A stretch of 61,213 bases of DNA from an uncultured Lachnospiraceae bacterium (GTDB taxonomy: Bacteria > Bacillota > Clostridia > Lachnospirales > Lachnospiraceae): the NCBI GenBank assembly GCA_947172705.1, contig CAMWCA010000014.1, positions 1 to 61,213 of the forward strand, in the 5' to 3' direction. The notes beneath the pieces are model-generated. The model searched no databases and was not told the DNA's origin. It saw nothing but the letters and a program-made list of their open reading frames with translations. The translations under genes were made by a program, and so were the position numbers. Below are positions 8,219 through 17,728 of this stretch, in pieces (the stretch's first letter is position 1; every line of letters begins with the position of its first letter).

Positions 8219-8276
8219 GATAAATCACTCCTTTTTCTTATTCTTTCCTCATGTACGAATCCTGAAACTAAAATCA

Positions 8277-8305
8277 AGTGTAATTCCCTTTCCCATAAAA
8301 GTCAA
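8277..8305 (-). promoter_or_regulatory. Sigma-A-type promoter of htpG
   Basis: On the minus strand, TTGACT (8300-8305) and TACACT (8277-8282) are separated by exactly 17 bp, about 58 bp upstream of the htpG start codon. Confidence 0.8.
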
Positions 8306-8312
8306 GACAAAA

Positions 8313-8339
8313 TTAGCACTCATTCGAAATGAGTGCTAA
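8313..8339. promoter_or_regulatory. CIRCE operator (HrcA binding site)
   Basis: Perfect CIRCE inverted repeat TTAGCACTC-N9-GAGTGCTAA, seven bp upstream of the htpG -35 box. HrcA repressor bound here would shut htpG in the absence of heat stress. The site also lies 54 bp beyond the 3' end of the foldase gene, which transcribes towards it. Confidence 0.95.
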
Positions 8340-8392
8340 TAATTCTAAAAATTCCTTGTATTTACAGGCTTTCTGTAATTCTAAAATTTTTA

Positions 8393-9454
8393 TTAACTGA
8401 AATATTGGTTATAAATATCAAAAAAATCTCTGGTCGTAACCTCTTCATTTCGGATAAACGAAACCTGCTTCCAAAGCTCCTCGTTCAAATCCCTTGTAAG
8501 AGTCGTTACAAACATATCATATTCCTGACCAAAGACCTCCTCCCGCCTCTTCTCCACGATCTTCACTTTGTTGGCGTCGGTCTCCTCCCGGTTAAAAGTG
8601 CTGATGCACTTAATGATATGGTATCCATATTCTGTTTCAACAATATCACTGATCTCACCTGTTTCCAGGTTAAACGCGGTATCCTCAAAGACCTTTTCCA
8701 TCTCTCCCTTACCAAAGGAAAGGGTTCCCTTCTCACCTTCACTGTATTGAAGCACCAGCTCCTCAAAGTCGCTCCCCTCTTCCCGTGCAAGACGCAAAAT
8801 CTCCTCTGCATGCTCCCTGGCATCTCTTTTGGCATTTTCCGTGTATTCGATCTTTTCCCCCGTACCGTCCAATGCATAAGTGGTGATCAGGATATGCTGT
8901 ACCGTAATGGTTCTGGCTTCATCATCGCTGATCTCCGGATTGATATCTTTAATGATATACTCATACACCTTGTTTGCCAGCGCAAATTCTCCATAAAGCT
9001 GACGGATGATCTCCTCCGTCACGTGCATGCTTTCCCTTTCAGCCTGATTCAGGGAATGAAAGTAAGCGGACGCCGCGGCTTTTACCGTTTCAAGCTCCCC
9101 ATGGCTCAAGGAAACCCCATGCTGCTGGGCAAGAAGGTTCATGGTCTTGATCTGTGCCAGCTGCGCCAACACCGTATCCTTCACGTTTTCTTCCAGAGTA
9201 ACGCCGTTTAAGTCGGTTTTCCATATTTCCTCTCCGTATACACTCTCATACTGATCCTGGGTATTGGTGAGGTAAACCATTACCTCCGGCAGGGTGCAGG
9301 ACATGGTTTCGATCCGAAAGATCTCATCCTTTTTAAACCCTGTGGTGAGAACCAGCTTGGTATCGGCATCATTTTTCTTACAGCCGCCCACCGTTAAAAG
9401 CAGAAGCGCTCCTAAAAGGAACGCAGCGGCTCTCTTTCCCGTCGCTTTTTTCAT
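8393..9454 (-). CDS. PrsA-like peptidyl-prolyl isomerase lipoprotein
   Basis: Extracytoplasmic foldase lipoprotein of 353 residues. The signal peptide ends in LLLLTVGGC (lipid-modified Cys at about residue 25). A SurA/PrsA-type helical N-region contains the chaperone part (LEENVKDTVLAQLAQIKTMN). The parvulin rotamase domain is at about residues 190-285 (ITVQHILITT, FEELVLQYSEGEKGTLSFGKGEM, SDIVETEYGYHIIK). It would help secreted proteins fold at the outer face of the membrane. Its start overlaps the stop of the upstream FAD oxidoreductase gene (ATGA), so the two are cotranscribed. Confidence 0.9.
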   Translation of the reverse strand: MKKATGKRAAAFLLGALLLLTVGGCKKNDADTKLVLTTGFKKDEIFRIETMSCTLPEVMVYLTNTQDQYESVYGEEIWKTDLNGVTLEENVKDTVLAQLAQIKTMNLLAQQHGVSLSHGELETVKAAASAYFHSLNQAERESMHVTEEIIRQLYGEFALANKVYEYIIKDINPEISDDEARTITVQHILITTYALDGTGEKIEYTENAKRDAREHAEEILRLAREEGSDFEELVLQYSEGEKGTLSFGKGEMEKVFEDTAFNLETGEISDIVETEYGYHIIKCISTFNREETDANKVKIVEKRREEVFGQEYDMFVTTLTRDLNEELWKQVSFIRNEEVTTRDFFDIYNQYFS

Positions 9455-10854
9455 GCTTCCAACTTCCTTAAAATACTTCTTGCCACGCTGATGCCGTTGG
9501 CGGATGCCTGCTGAAGCCCTCTGGTCACCCCTGCGCCGTCACCAATGGCACGAAGCCCATGGATACTGGTTTCAAAATCCCGGTTCACGATCACTCTGTT
9601 GGAATAAAATTTTACTTCCACGCCATAAAGCAGAGTCTCATCCGCCGCAATTCCCGGTGTGATCTTATCCAAAGCAACCAGCATCTCTTCAATGTCCACC
9701 ATGATCCTGTGGGGGAATACCAGCGACAGATCTCCCGGCACCGCATCCTTTAGGGTGGGCATAATATTATTCCGGCACAAACGCTCCTCCGTAGTTCTTC
9801 TTCCCCGTTTAAAATCACCGAAAGTCTGCACCAGAATCTTTCCTCCGCAGAGCATATTGGAAAGCTGGGCGATATGCTTGCCGTACTCAATAGGCGTTTT
9901 AAAGGGCTTGGTAAAATTCTTGCTCACCAAAATGGCAAAATTCGTGTTACTGGTTTTAAATTCCTTTGACTTATAGGCATGACCGTTGACCACCGCCAGA
10001 CCGCCCTCGTAATATTCTGTTGCCACCTCCCCGGAAGGATTGGTACAGAAGGTTCTCACCTTGTCGTCAAACGTAGGGGTATGATAGATCAGCTTCGCCT
10101 CATACAGGTTTTCATTCAAAAACTGCATGACCTCGTCCCTCACCTCTACCCTGACGCCGATATCCACCGTTCCCGGCGTAGTCTCAATTCCAATTTCCTC
10201 GCATTTATTCTTAAACCAGTCCGCTCCCTCACGACCTACTGCGGACACGATCTCTCCCGCATAAAAGGTTTCCCCTTTATCCGTTCTGATTCCCACGGCA
10301 CGCCCTTCTTCTATGAGAATATCCTCCACCATGGTCTGGAATAAGAGGACTGCTCCTTTCTCCTCCAAATGATGCTGCAGCTTTTCGTATATTTTGTAGC
10401 CCTCTTCTGTTCCCAGATGGCGGATGGGGCACTCTACCAACTTTAGATTGGCGTTAATTGCTTTCTTTCTGATCTCCCTGATCTCGGTCTGCTTATCCAT
10501 TCCATAAACATCCGTATCCGCGCCAAATTTCAAGTAGATCTGATCCGACTCTCCAATCAGCTTCAAGGTTTCATCATAGCCCAAAATAGCAGGCAGATTT
10601 CCTCCCACGTCCGGAGAAAGAGACAGCTTTCCATCGGAAAAAGCGCCTGCGCCTGCAAAGCCAGTGGTAATGGAACAGGGTTTACAGCCGACACACTGTT
10701 TTGTAACGCGCTTGGGGCATTGTCTTTTCTCGATAGAACGCCCTTTTTCTACGATCAATACTTTCAAATCCTCCTTTTGATGAAGAAGCTCATATGCGCA
10801 AAAAATACCGCCCGGTCCGGCGCCGATAATAATAACGTCAAATTGATTTTCCAT
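9451..10854 (-). CDS. FAD-dependent oxidoreductase (COG2509-type)
   Basis: Flavoprotein of 467 residues with an N-terminal dinucleotide-binding fold (FDVIIIGAGPGGIFCAYELL) and a C-terminal GDGAGVTRGLQQASANGISVA that completes the FAD site. The stretch CPKRVTKQCVGCKPCSITTGFAGAGAFSDGKL, with four cysteines, is typical of the uncharacterised FAD-dependent dehydrogenase family COG2509. The substrate is unknown. It is cotranscribed with the downstream foldase gene (4-bp overlap) and separated from sbcC by 62 bp. Confidence 0.85.
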   Translation of the reverse strand: MENQFDVIIIGAGPGGIFCAYELLHQKEDLKVLIVEKGRSIEKRQCPKRVTKQCVGCKPCSITTGFAGAGAFSDGKLSLSPDVGGNLPAILGYDETLKLIGESDQIYLKFGADTDVYGMDKQTEIREIRKKAINANLKLVECPIRHLGTEEGYKIYEKLQHHLEEKGAVLLFQTMVEDILIEEGRAVGIRTDKGETFYAGEIVSAVGREGADWFKNKCEEIGIETTPGTVDIGVRVEVRDEVMQFLNENLYEAKLIYHTPTFDDKVRTFCTNPSGEVATEYYEGGLAVVNGHAYKSKEFKTSNTNFAILVSKNFTKPFKTPIEYGKHIAQLSNMLCGGKILVQTFGDFKRGRRTTEERLCRNNIMPTLKDAVPGDLSLVFPHRIMVDIEEMLVALDKITPGIAADETLLYGVEVKFYSNRVIVNRDFETSIHGLRAIGDGAGVTRGLQQASANGISVARSILRKLEA

Positions 10855-10916
10855 AGGTACCTCCGTTTCAAAACAATGTTTACATTTTCCGGCATTTGCA
10901 ACTACTGCCGCATCTA

Positions 10917-13538
10917 TTACGATAACATAACAACCGCGCTACTTCCAGCATTTGTTTTACAAATTTGTATTTGATCTCCTATTTTTTCCGCCAGCTCCGG
11001 CACATGGGAAATAATGCCGATCAGCCTGTCCCTTTCCACCAGGCTCTGGAGGGTCAGACATGACTGCTCTATGGATTCCCCATCCAAACTTCCAAACCCC
11101 TCATCGATGAACAACGCTTCCACCTTAAGCCCGCCGCTTGCGGACTGTACCACGTCGCTCATGCCCAGCGCCAGCGCCAGGGACGCCTTAAATGCCTCTC
11201 CTCCGGAAAGAGTCTTCACCGAACGGTACTTTCCGGTATAATAGTCCATCACTTCTATTTCCAGATTGTCCTTGCTTCTCCCGTCGCTGATCTGCTCCAC
11301 CCGTTTCAGCTCATATCTGCCGTTACTCATCACCCGGAGCCTGATATTCGCCGCAAGAAGAATATCCTCAAAGTAAGCCGCAAGCACATACTGCTCAAAA
11401 ACCAACTTTTTCTTATTATTCCCATTTGCCGCATCATCTAAATCCTTTAGCAGGCTGTATTTTTCCATTAAAGCTTTCAGCCGTTTGTTTTTATCTTGAA
11501 GTGAAGCCATTCCTTTTTCCACGCTTTTCTGCCTGTTTTCCAATAGAACCTGCCGGTCAAAAAGCGTCTGCTTCTCTTCCTCCGCCTGTTTTAAGGCGCT
11601 TTTCACTTCCCCTATATCCTGAAGCTTTGCCTTGCCTGTCTCTTCCGTAAGATGAGCGATCATCTGCCTGTTTAAATGGAGATCCCTCCCGTAGCATTCG
11701 ATCTCTTCCCTCAGGTTCAAGACCTCATTCTCCTCCCGTCGCGCTTCCTGATAGGCTTCCGTGGAAGAAAAACCTGCATTTTTCAATCCTTTCTCAAATT
11801 CCTGCCGGCATTTTTTTACATTTTTTTCTATCTGCACTGCCTCGGCTTTCCTTCGTTCCAGCATATTGCGTTTTTCCTTCAACACCGCTGTTCTCTGTTG
11901 ATACTCCCCGATCTGACGGTCAAAATCCTCCGGCGTGTGGGCGGCAAGATACCGGGCTGTAAAAGGGGTTCTCTTACTGCAGCTTTCCTCCAAAAGACGG
12001 CAATGCTCCCGGCTCTCCTGCTCTTTCTTTTTCAATTCTTCTTTCTTTGCCACACATACCACGGTTTTTCCGTGAAGCTCCATGCGGACTTTCTGCTTTT
12101 TCTCATAGCATTCCCTTTGGCGCTTTACCTGTTCTTTGGTGGGAAGCCCCTTGTCCTCTGCCGCCGGACGGGGATGGTCTGTGGAGCCGCACACAGGGCA
12201 GGGCTTTCCTTCCTCCAGGCTTTCCGCCAGAATCCCCGCCATTCCATGGCGGTAAGCCTTATCGGTCTGTTCATAAAGAACCTTCGCCTCTTCCTCCTCT
12301 TTCTCAGCCTCTAAATATTCTCTTTGAAGTTTACATAACACTTCCGATTCCGCCAAATATTCCTGACTGATACGGTCAAACTCCTGTGTCGCTTCCTGCC
12401 GCCTTTTTTCCTCCTCAAAAGCGGCGGCAATTTCCTCCTGAGCCGCAAAAACAGGGGCATCTTTACCATTCTGACACTCCAGCTTTTCTATCTCTTCCTT
12501 ACCTGACACCAATTCCTTTTCCAGTCTGACACTCTGTTCCATTGCCGCTGACAGTTTCACTTCTGCTTCCCTTAACCCAGCCGCCTTCTCCTGAATTCTA
12601 AGCAGAGTCGTTTTCTCCCGGATCTCCTTCTCCCGCAAAAGCAGGGCGGCGTTCCGCTCCTTTTCCTGTGCCAGCTTTTCCAGCAAGCTCTCCATTCTCT
12701 CATTCTCCGCAAGTATTCCTGCCAGCTTCTGTACCTGCTGATCCTTCTGCCTGTAAGACTCCCTGCTTTCACGGCACTGCCTGCCCAGCTGCTTTTTCTC
12801 TTCCTTCAGCCGCTCAATCGCCTCTTCATAGTAATGACCGTTGGAGTCACCCAAGTCTACTCCTTCCCGCAGCAACATATCCACGTCCTCGTCCATTTTG
12901 TGCCTGCATTCCGTTACCTGCTTATAGATACTGCCGGATTTTCCCTTTAAAGACGCGGCGATCCTTTCATACAGATCGGTTCCAAATATTTCCCGGAATA
13001 TTTTTGTCTTTTCCGAAGGCGGCGCTGACAAAAGCCTTGCAAACTCCCCCTGCGCGATCATGGACAGTTGTTTAAACTGGCGATAGTCCAGCCTTAAAAG
13101 TTCCTGCACCTTCCGGGACACCTCGCTGCCGCCCTCCACCGATCTTCCTTCCCAATCCGTAAATACCGCTCTTTCTTTTTCTTTGGTAAACTGCTCCGCC
13201 GGCTTTCCCTCTTTAGCGGACGCCTTGCGTTTTCTTGGACGCATATATTCAGGATTCCTGTATATGGTATAGGTTTTCCCCTCATGGGTCATCACAAACT
13301 CCACATAGGTGGGCGTATCTCCATCGGCAAAATCACTGCGCACGCTGTTTTTTTCCCTCATTCCCCCGCTCATGTTTCCATAAAGAGCATAGGCAATGGC
13401 ATCAAAAACGGTAGTCTTTCCTGCTCCGGTAGGTCCCGTGATTAAAAAAAGCCCTCTCTCATGAAAGCCTGTAAAATCTATTTCCTGTTTTCCTTTATAA
13501 GGTCCCCATCCGCACAGAGTCAATCTCACAGGTTTCAT
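10917..13538 (-). CDS. sbcC: Exonuclease SbcC, ATPase subunit
   Basis: Rad50-like SMC ATPase of 873 residues. Walker A is GPTGAGKTTVFDAIAYALYG near residue 37. Long coiled coils flank a zinc-hook CPVCGSTDHP near the middle. The ABC signature is TLSGGEAFKASLALALGMSD, followed by Walker B EALFIDEGFGSLD. With SbcD it forms the nuclease that opens hairpins and cuts palindromes at replication forks. The start lies 3 bp after the sbcD stop. Its presence matters here because the window carries several long inverted repeats that are potential SbcCD substrates. Confidence 0.95.
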   Translation of the reverse strand: MKPVRLTLCGWGPYKGKQEIDFTGFHERGLFLITGPTGAGKTTVFDAIAYALYGNMSGGMREKNSVRSDFADGDTPTYVEFVMTHEGKTYTIYRNPEYMRPRKRKASAKEGKPAEQFTKEKERAVFTDWEGRSVEGGSEVSRKVQELLRLDYRQFKQLSMIAQGEFARLLSAPPSEKTKIFREIFGTDLYERIAASLKGKSGSIYKQVTECRHKMDEDVDMLLREGVDLGDSNGHYYEEAIERLKEEKKQLGRQCRESRESYRQKDQQVQKLAGILAENERMESLLEKLAQEKERNAALLLREKEIREKTTLLRIQEKAAGLREAEVKLSAAMEQSVRLEKELVSGKEEIEKLECQNGKDAPVFAAQEEIAAAFEEEKRRQEATQEFDRISQEYLAESEVLCKLQREYLEAEKEEEEAKVLYEQTDKAYRHGMAGILAESLEEGKPCPVCGSTDHPRPAAEDKGLPTKEQVKRQRECYEKKQKVRMELHGKTVVCVAKKEELKKKEQESREHCRLLEESCSKRTPFTARYLAAHTPEDFDRQIGEYQQRTAVLKEKRNMLERRKAEAVQIEKNVKKCRQEFEKGLKNAGFSSTEAYQEARREENEVLNLREEIECYGRDLHLNRQMIAHLTEETGKAKLQDIGEVKSALKQAEEEKQTLFDRQVLLENRQKSVEKGMASLQDKNKRLKALMEKYSLLKDLDDAANGNNKKKLVFEQYVLAAYFEDILLAANIRLRVMSNGRYELKRVEQISDGRSKDNLEIEVMDYYTGKYRSVKTLSGGEAFKASLALALGMSDVVQSASGGLKVEALFIDEGFGSLDGESIEQSCLTLQSLVERDRLIGIISHVPELAEKIGDQIQICKTNAGSSAVVMLS

Positions 13539-13541
13539 CGG

Positions 13542-14720
13542 CTACTCCCTTTCCTCCAATTCTTTGATCAGATCCGTGACGATCCTTTTTCCTTCTTCCG
13601 AGAGAGTCTCCTCCCGTACTTCCTGATAGAATGCCTCAAACAGCGGCAGTACATCCTTCTTTCCTTTATGCCTCCTGCTTTTTCCTGTTCCCGGCATATC
13701 CCTTCCGGCGTTTCTCTCCCCTTCCTCCCTCACGATCTGCATCACATTGGGATACACGCTTCTGAGGGTTCCGATGGGATCGATCAGTTCTCCCCGGTCT
13801 GTCAGAATCGCCTGAATATAATCCTCCCGCCCGGGATTTCCACCAACAGCGTCCATCCCGGCGTTTTCCATCAGTTCCTTTAGCGTTCCTTTCAGTTTTC
13901 TCATCTCCCGTAAAGGACGCAGGGAAAGCTCCCTTACCTCCGAAAGCCCGTTCTCTCCCATAGAAACCAGCAGCGCTTTCTTTGTCTGCCCCGCTTCCCC
14001 AAAGGAATAGGCAAGGGGGGAGCCTGCATACCAGACCGGATGCTCTCCTATCTGCTGGGGCTTGTGAATATGTCCCAGACTGACATAGTCAAAACCTTCA
14101 AACCTGGATACCTCCACATTATCCAGCCCTCCTACATGGATGGTAGTCTCACTGTCGGAAAGCTCCGGTTCCTTTCCCCCATTGGTTACAAAGAAATGCG
14201 TTACCAGCACGCGGTTCTTTCGGACCGAATCCTTTTTCTTCTCCCGTTTTTCCTCCTGCCAATATCGTTTAAGCAGGCATTCCACCGCCTCGTCGCTGGT
14301 TCTTACGCCCAGCTGGGAAGGCTTTACAAAGGGCAGAAGCAAAAATTCCGTCACACATGTCGTTTCCCTTATGACCACCTTAGTCAGCTCATTTTTCTGT
14401 ACGCCTGCAATGTGCACACCCTGTCTGGAAAAAAGATTTTCGCCAAAGCTCAAACGTTCAGGGGAATCATGATTTCCACTGATCAGTATGACCTGTATGC
14501 CTAAATCCGTCAATGCGTTTAAAAAGCGATCCAGGAGGGTAACCGCCTCACTTGGGGGAATCACCCGGTCATAGACATCCCCTGCGATCACCACCGCATC
14601 CACCTGATTCGCCTCAGCCATGCCGCAGATCTGATCCAATATCAATTTCTGATCCTCCAGCATGGAAAAATCATTTACGACTTTTCCAATATGGAGGTCT
14701 GCAATGTGTAAAAATCTCAT
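13542..14720 (-). CDS. sbcD: Exonuclease SbcD, nuclease subunit
   Basis: Mre11-like Mn-dependent calcineurin-fold nuclease of 392 residues. Metal-binding motifs are HIADLHIGK (residues 4-12), VIAGDVYDR, SGNHDSPER and SLGHIHKPQ. The C-terminal capping and SbcC-binding region includes a basic linker (GKSRRHKGKKD). It overlaps the upstream PHP gene by four bp (ATGA) and precedes sbcC, so the three are one transcript. Confidence 0.95.
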   Translation of the reverse strand: MRFLHIADLHIGKVVNDFSMLEDQKLILDQICGMAEANQVDAVVIAGDVYDRVIPPSEAVTLLDRFLNALTDLGIQVILISGNHDSPERLSFGENLFSRQGVHIAGVQKNELTKVVIRETTCVTEFLLLPFVKPSQLGVRTSDEAVECLLKRYWQEEKREKKKDSVRKNRVLVTHFFVTNGGKEPELSDSETTIHVGGLDNVEVSRFEGFDYVSLGHIHKPQQIGEHPVWYAGSPLAYSFGEAGQTKKALLVSMGENGLSEVRELSLRPLREMRKLKGTLKELMENAGMDAVGGNPGREDYIQAILTDRGELIDPIGTLRSVYPNVMQIVREEGERNAGRDMPGTGKSRRHKGKKDVLPLFEAFYQEVREETLSEEGKRIVTDLIKELEERE

Positions 14721-15466
14721 ATGGGTTCCCCTGTTTTGTCAAACCATTGGTCGCCGTTTGTGAGAAGGTAGTCTTCTCCTCCCAAAAGAGCCTGACAAAA
14801 ATCCTCCACGGAATGAAGTTTCCTTTTAAACGCCATACCTCCCCCCAAAAGCCGGGTGGTATGCACATCGGAGCCTGCGGTTAAAAACAGCCCCTGCTCC
14901 CTCCCGTAAGCAATCGCCTTTTGGTCAAATTCCTTTTTATTATGACCGTTGCTTAAAGGAGAAGAGTGCATAGCGTTGATTCCCTCCACACCGTCCACAT
15001 CCTTCGGGAAAAGCCGGATTTCAGGAATATAGTATTCTTCCCGAAAGGGATGGGCATGAATGACCATGCCGCCCGCTTCGTGGATCAGCGCATATTGCTG
15101 AGAAACAGAAGCGTCCTTGATCTCAGGGTGGGCGATCAACCACTCCTTGTCCACGCCGTAGATCAGAAATTCTGTTCCCCTGTAGCCGGATTCATAACCA
15201 AAAAACACATCCAGACCATTCTTTTCTCCCCAGCTTCTTGCATTTTCATAGCCTTTACAAAATTTTTCGATCCATTCCTCCCAGGGCAGGGAAGGATCAA
15301 TGCAGTTGTTGCCATACCAGTTGTGGTTGGTAATGATAATGCCTGTGTAGCCTGCCCCCTTCGCGGCTTTCGCCATTTCTTCCCCGGTACTTCGGGCGCA
15401 GGCGCTGCTCTCGCTGGTATGCATATGGGTTTCGTATAAGTAAGGGTAATCTTCTCTCAGCATCAT
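14717..15466 (-). CDS. PHP-domain metal-dependent phosphoesterase
   Basis: About 249 residues with all PHP metal-ligand motifs: THMHTSESS, IITNHNWYG, VIHAHPFRE and AGSDVHTTR. PHP proteins hydrolyse phosphate esters, for example histidinol phosphate or nucleotide-type substrates; the substrate here is unknown. I prefer the ATG at 15466 (AGAGG five to six nt upstream) over a GTG at 15502. It is first in the PHP-sbcD-sbcC operon. A role in nucleic-acid metabolism is suggested only by that context. Confidence 0.85.
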   Translation of the reverse strand: MMLREDYPYLYETHMHTSESSACARSTGEEMAKAAKGAGYTGIIITNHNWYGNNCIDPSLPWEEWIEKFCKGYENARSWGEKNGLDVFFGYESGYRGTEFLIYGVDKEWLIAHPEIKDASVSQQYALIHEAGGMVIHAHPFREEYYIPEIRLFPKDVDGVEGINAMHSSPLSNGHNKKEFDQKAIAYGREQGLFLTAGSDVHTTRLLGGGMAFKRKLHSVEDFCQALLGGEDYLLTNGDQWFDKTGEPI

Positions 15467-15640
15467 ATATTTCCTCTTTGTCTTTTCATCTGAACTTTCC
15501 ACGGTTATTATACTACAGGATTGGGGATTTTTGTAGGGAATTCTTGCCTTCCTTCCTGAAATAGCCTATAATATGTTACGTTTCAGATCGTTGCCGGAAA
15601 GGCGTATTATCACATCAGGCGCAGGAAGAGGGAAAGAAAA

Positions 15641-16300
15641 ATGATCAGGCATATTATTTTTGATATGGACGGTACTTTAATTGATTCAGAACGAATGATA
15701 ATCGATAAATGGAAGGAAATCGCCAGGGAATTTCATATTCCAGATATAGAAGGAACCCTGATGCAGTGCATTGGTATCAACTCCCATGAAACGGAAGCGC
15801 TTTTTCACAGAATATACGGAACAGATTTTCCATACCGCAAGTATACCCACATGGTATCCCAGCGTTTTCATGAAGAAATAAACAGGAATGGGCTGCCTGT
15901 CAAACCGGGAACCTATCAGTTGTTTCAGTTTTTAAGGGAAAATCATTATCGAATCGGGCTTGCCTCCTCCACCAGGGAGGCGGTTGTCCGGGAAGAGATG
16001 GAGGGGATCGGCTTACTGTCGTTTTTTGATGTGATCGTTGGCGGAGATATGGTCTCCCACAGCAAGCCTCACCCTGAAATTTACCTGACTGCTGCCCAAA
16101 TGCTTAACGTTCCTCCCGAGCAATGCTATGCCGTGGAGGACTCCCCCAACGGCATACGTTCCGCTTATCAGGCGGGTATGTATACCCTTATGGTGCCGGA
16201 TCTGATTGCGCCTGATCAGGCGCTTAAGCCGATGATCTTCCGGCAGTTCCATGATTTGCTGGAAATACAGGATTTCCTGGCAGCGTCCCAAACTCCCTGA
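15641..16300 (+). CDS. HAD-family phosphatase, beta-phosphoglucomutase-like
   Basis: HAD hydrolase of 219 residues, subfamily with a helical cap. Motif I is FDMDGTLIDSE (nucleophile and acid/base Asp), motif II is LASST, motif III is the Lys of SKPHPEIY, and motif IV is AVEDSPNGIRSA. The substrate is probably a small phosphorylated sugar or related metabolite but cannot be specified. It is transcribed away from the PHP operon. Its 3' end is followed ten bp later by family A copy 3, which also covers the end of the convergent MBL gene. Confidence 0.88.
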   Translation: MIRHIIFDMDGTLIDSERMIIDKWKEIAREFHIPDIEGTLMQCIGINSHETEALFHRIYGTDFPYRKYTHMVSQRFHEEINRNGLPVKPGTYQLFQFLRENHYRIGLASSTREAVVREEMEGIGLLSFFDVIVGGDMVSHSKPHPEIYLTAAQMLNVPPEQCYAVEDSPNGIRSAYQAGMYTLMVPDLIAPDQALKPMIFRQFHDLLEIQDFLAASQTP

Positions 16301-16310
16301 TAAAAGCCTC

Positions 16311-16641
16311 GTAACAGTTCCGCCCAGCCATGAACAGAAGCGCCCTATTGGCATCCTGGTTCTGTCCCTCAGAGAACATACATCCTCTCAGGGCTCTGAC
16401 GGAGAATTGGAAATTTCACTTACAGAATGCTCCTGCAACGAGGGCAAAACCGCCAGGACGGCGGTTTTAGAAACCTTGCGGCACGGATGCCGCTGGTTTC
16501 GACCCGACCGGATTACATATTTTCCGCATTCTGTTAGTGAAATCCAATTCGTAGGCGAGTCCTGAGAGGGTGTATGTTCTCTGGGGGACGGAACCAGGAT
16601 GCCAATAGGGCGCTTCTGTTCATGGATGGGCGGAACTGTTA
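16311..16641. repeat. Family A long-hairpin repeat, copy 3 (complete)
   Basis: 331-bp imperfect palindrome filling the gap between two convergent genes. Left arm 16311-16430 (GTAACAGTTCCGCCCA...) pairs with right arm 16526-16641 at about 90%. The same TTTCACTTACAGAATG / CATTCTGTTAGTGAAAT boundaries and core hairpins as copy 2 are present. The GAAACC/GGTTTC stem corresponds to GGAACC/GGTTCC in copy 2. The right arm tip supplies the TAA stop codon of the MBL lipoprotein gene. It could act as a two-way terminator, though neither end has a T-run. Confidence 0.88.
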
Positions 16642-17715
16642 CAAACAACCGCTGCAAAAATCCGAAAATCCGGCTCTCACCGCCTCCTGCTCAGATGCAA
16701 ATATAACCTGATTCCATTCCCTGGGCAGTGAGGAACAGGTTGATACATGCAGCTTGCCGTTATTTTTATTTCCCACGTAATACAGGTTATCCCATGAAGG
16801 AGCCGGAGCAAAATGCCAGGTCAAGTTTTTTCCATCTGACACGGCAACGATATTTCCCTGCAAGTCTGTGCGGAATATTTCCGCCCCTGCCTCCTGGAAC
16901 CTTTGCAAAGTCTCCTTGTGAGGATGACCGTACTCATTCTCTTTTCCACAGCTGATTACTACATATTCCGGAGATACGGCGTCCACAAACGCCTTCGTGG
17001 ACGCGTCGCTGCTGCCATGATGCCCTGCCTGAAGCACATCTGCTTTCAGGGAAATCCCATTTTCCAGCATATCCTCCTCCGCTTCTCTTTCCCCATCTCC
17101 GGTAAAAAGGAACGTATTCTCTCCATAAACCAGTCTGATGCCGATGGAAGCGTTATTGATATTGTCTCCATAGTCCTGATTCGGCGCAACGATCGTAAAA
17201 GAAGCGCCTCCCAGCGAATAACTTTCTCCCGGTACAGGCGATATTTTTGTGCTGCCACGCCGTTCCATCACCTCCTGTACATCCCGATAAGACGCCTTAT
17301 CCGAGGAAACATTCGGAAGCATGACCATACCGCAGTCATATTTTAAAAGAATTACATCCATGCCGCCGATATGGTCTGCCTCGGGATGACTGCCGATCAC
17401 ATAGTCCAGCTTTTCTACGCCCGTCTCCATAAGATAAAATTGAAGCAGGGGAGACGTTTCATTCCCCCCTGTATCAAACAACATGGCGTGCCCTTCACAC
17501 AAGACTAAAGCCGCATCCCCCTGTCCTACATCTATAAAATGTACCTGCAGTTCTCCTGACTCTAAAGTCTCCGCTGTTTCAGGCGCGTCCGCCTGCGCTT
17601 TCCGGCTTTCTCCCCCAGAGGGATTCTGGCAGGAGAGCAGAAGAAGCATTACCGGCAAAAGGAACATAAAGCCATAACGCCTCATCCTGCCGCCTGTTTT
17701 TTTCTTTATATACAC
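16639..17715 (-). CDS. ComEC-C-like metallo-beta-lactamase-fold lipoprotein
   Basis: Exported lipoprotein of 358 residues (lipobox LLLLSC at about residue 29). The MBL domain shows FIDVGQGDAALV, the metal motif GSHPEADHIGGMD, FTGDGEREAE and QAGHHGSSDAST, as in the C-terminal domain of the competence protein ComEC, where a nuclease role is proposed. A C-terminal Cys-containing module (YVGNKNNGKLHVSTCSSLP...FCSGCL) follows, common in such lipoproteins. The GTG start at 17715 has AGAGG ten nt upstream; an internal ATG at 17685 is possible. The final stop codon lies inside family A copy 3. Confidence 0.85.
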   Translation of the reverse strand: MYIKKKTGGRMRRYGFMFLLPVMLLLLSCQNPSGGESRKAQADAPETAETLESGELQVHFIDVGQGDAALVLCEGHAMLFDTGGNETSPLLQFYLMETGVEKLDYVIGSHPEADHIGGMDVILLKYDCGMVMLPNVSSDKASYRDVQEVMERRGSTKISPVPGESYSLGGASFTIVAPNQDYGDNINNASIGIRLVYGENTFLFTGDGEREAEEDMLENGISLKADVLQAGHHGSSDASTKAFVDAVSPEYVVISCGKENEYGHPHKETLQRFQEAGAEIFRTDLQGNIVAVSDGKNLTWHFAPAPSWDNLYYVGNKNNGKLHVSTCSSLPREWNQVIFASEQEAVRAGFSDFCSGCL

Positions 17716-17728
17716 GTTCTCAGATCCT

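Noticed and set aside
16311..16641. Family A as an ordinary rho-independent terminator
   Set aside because: It is about ten times too long, has a structured core, and no T-run at either end.
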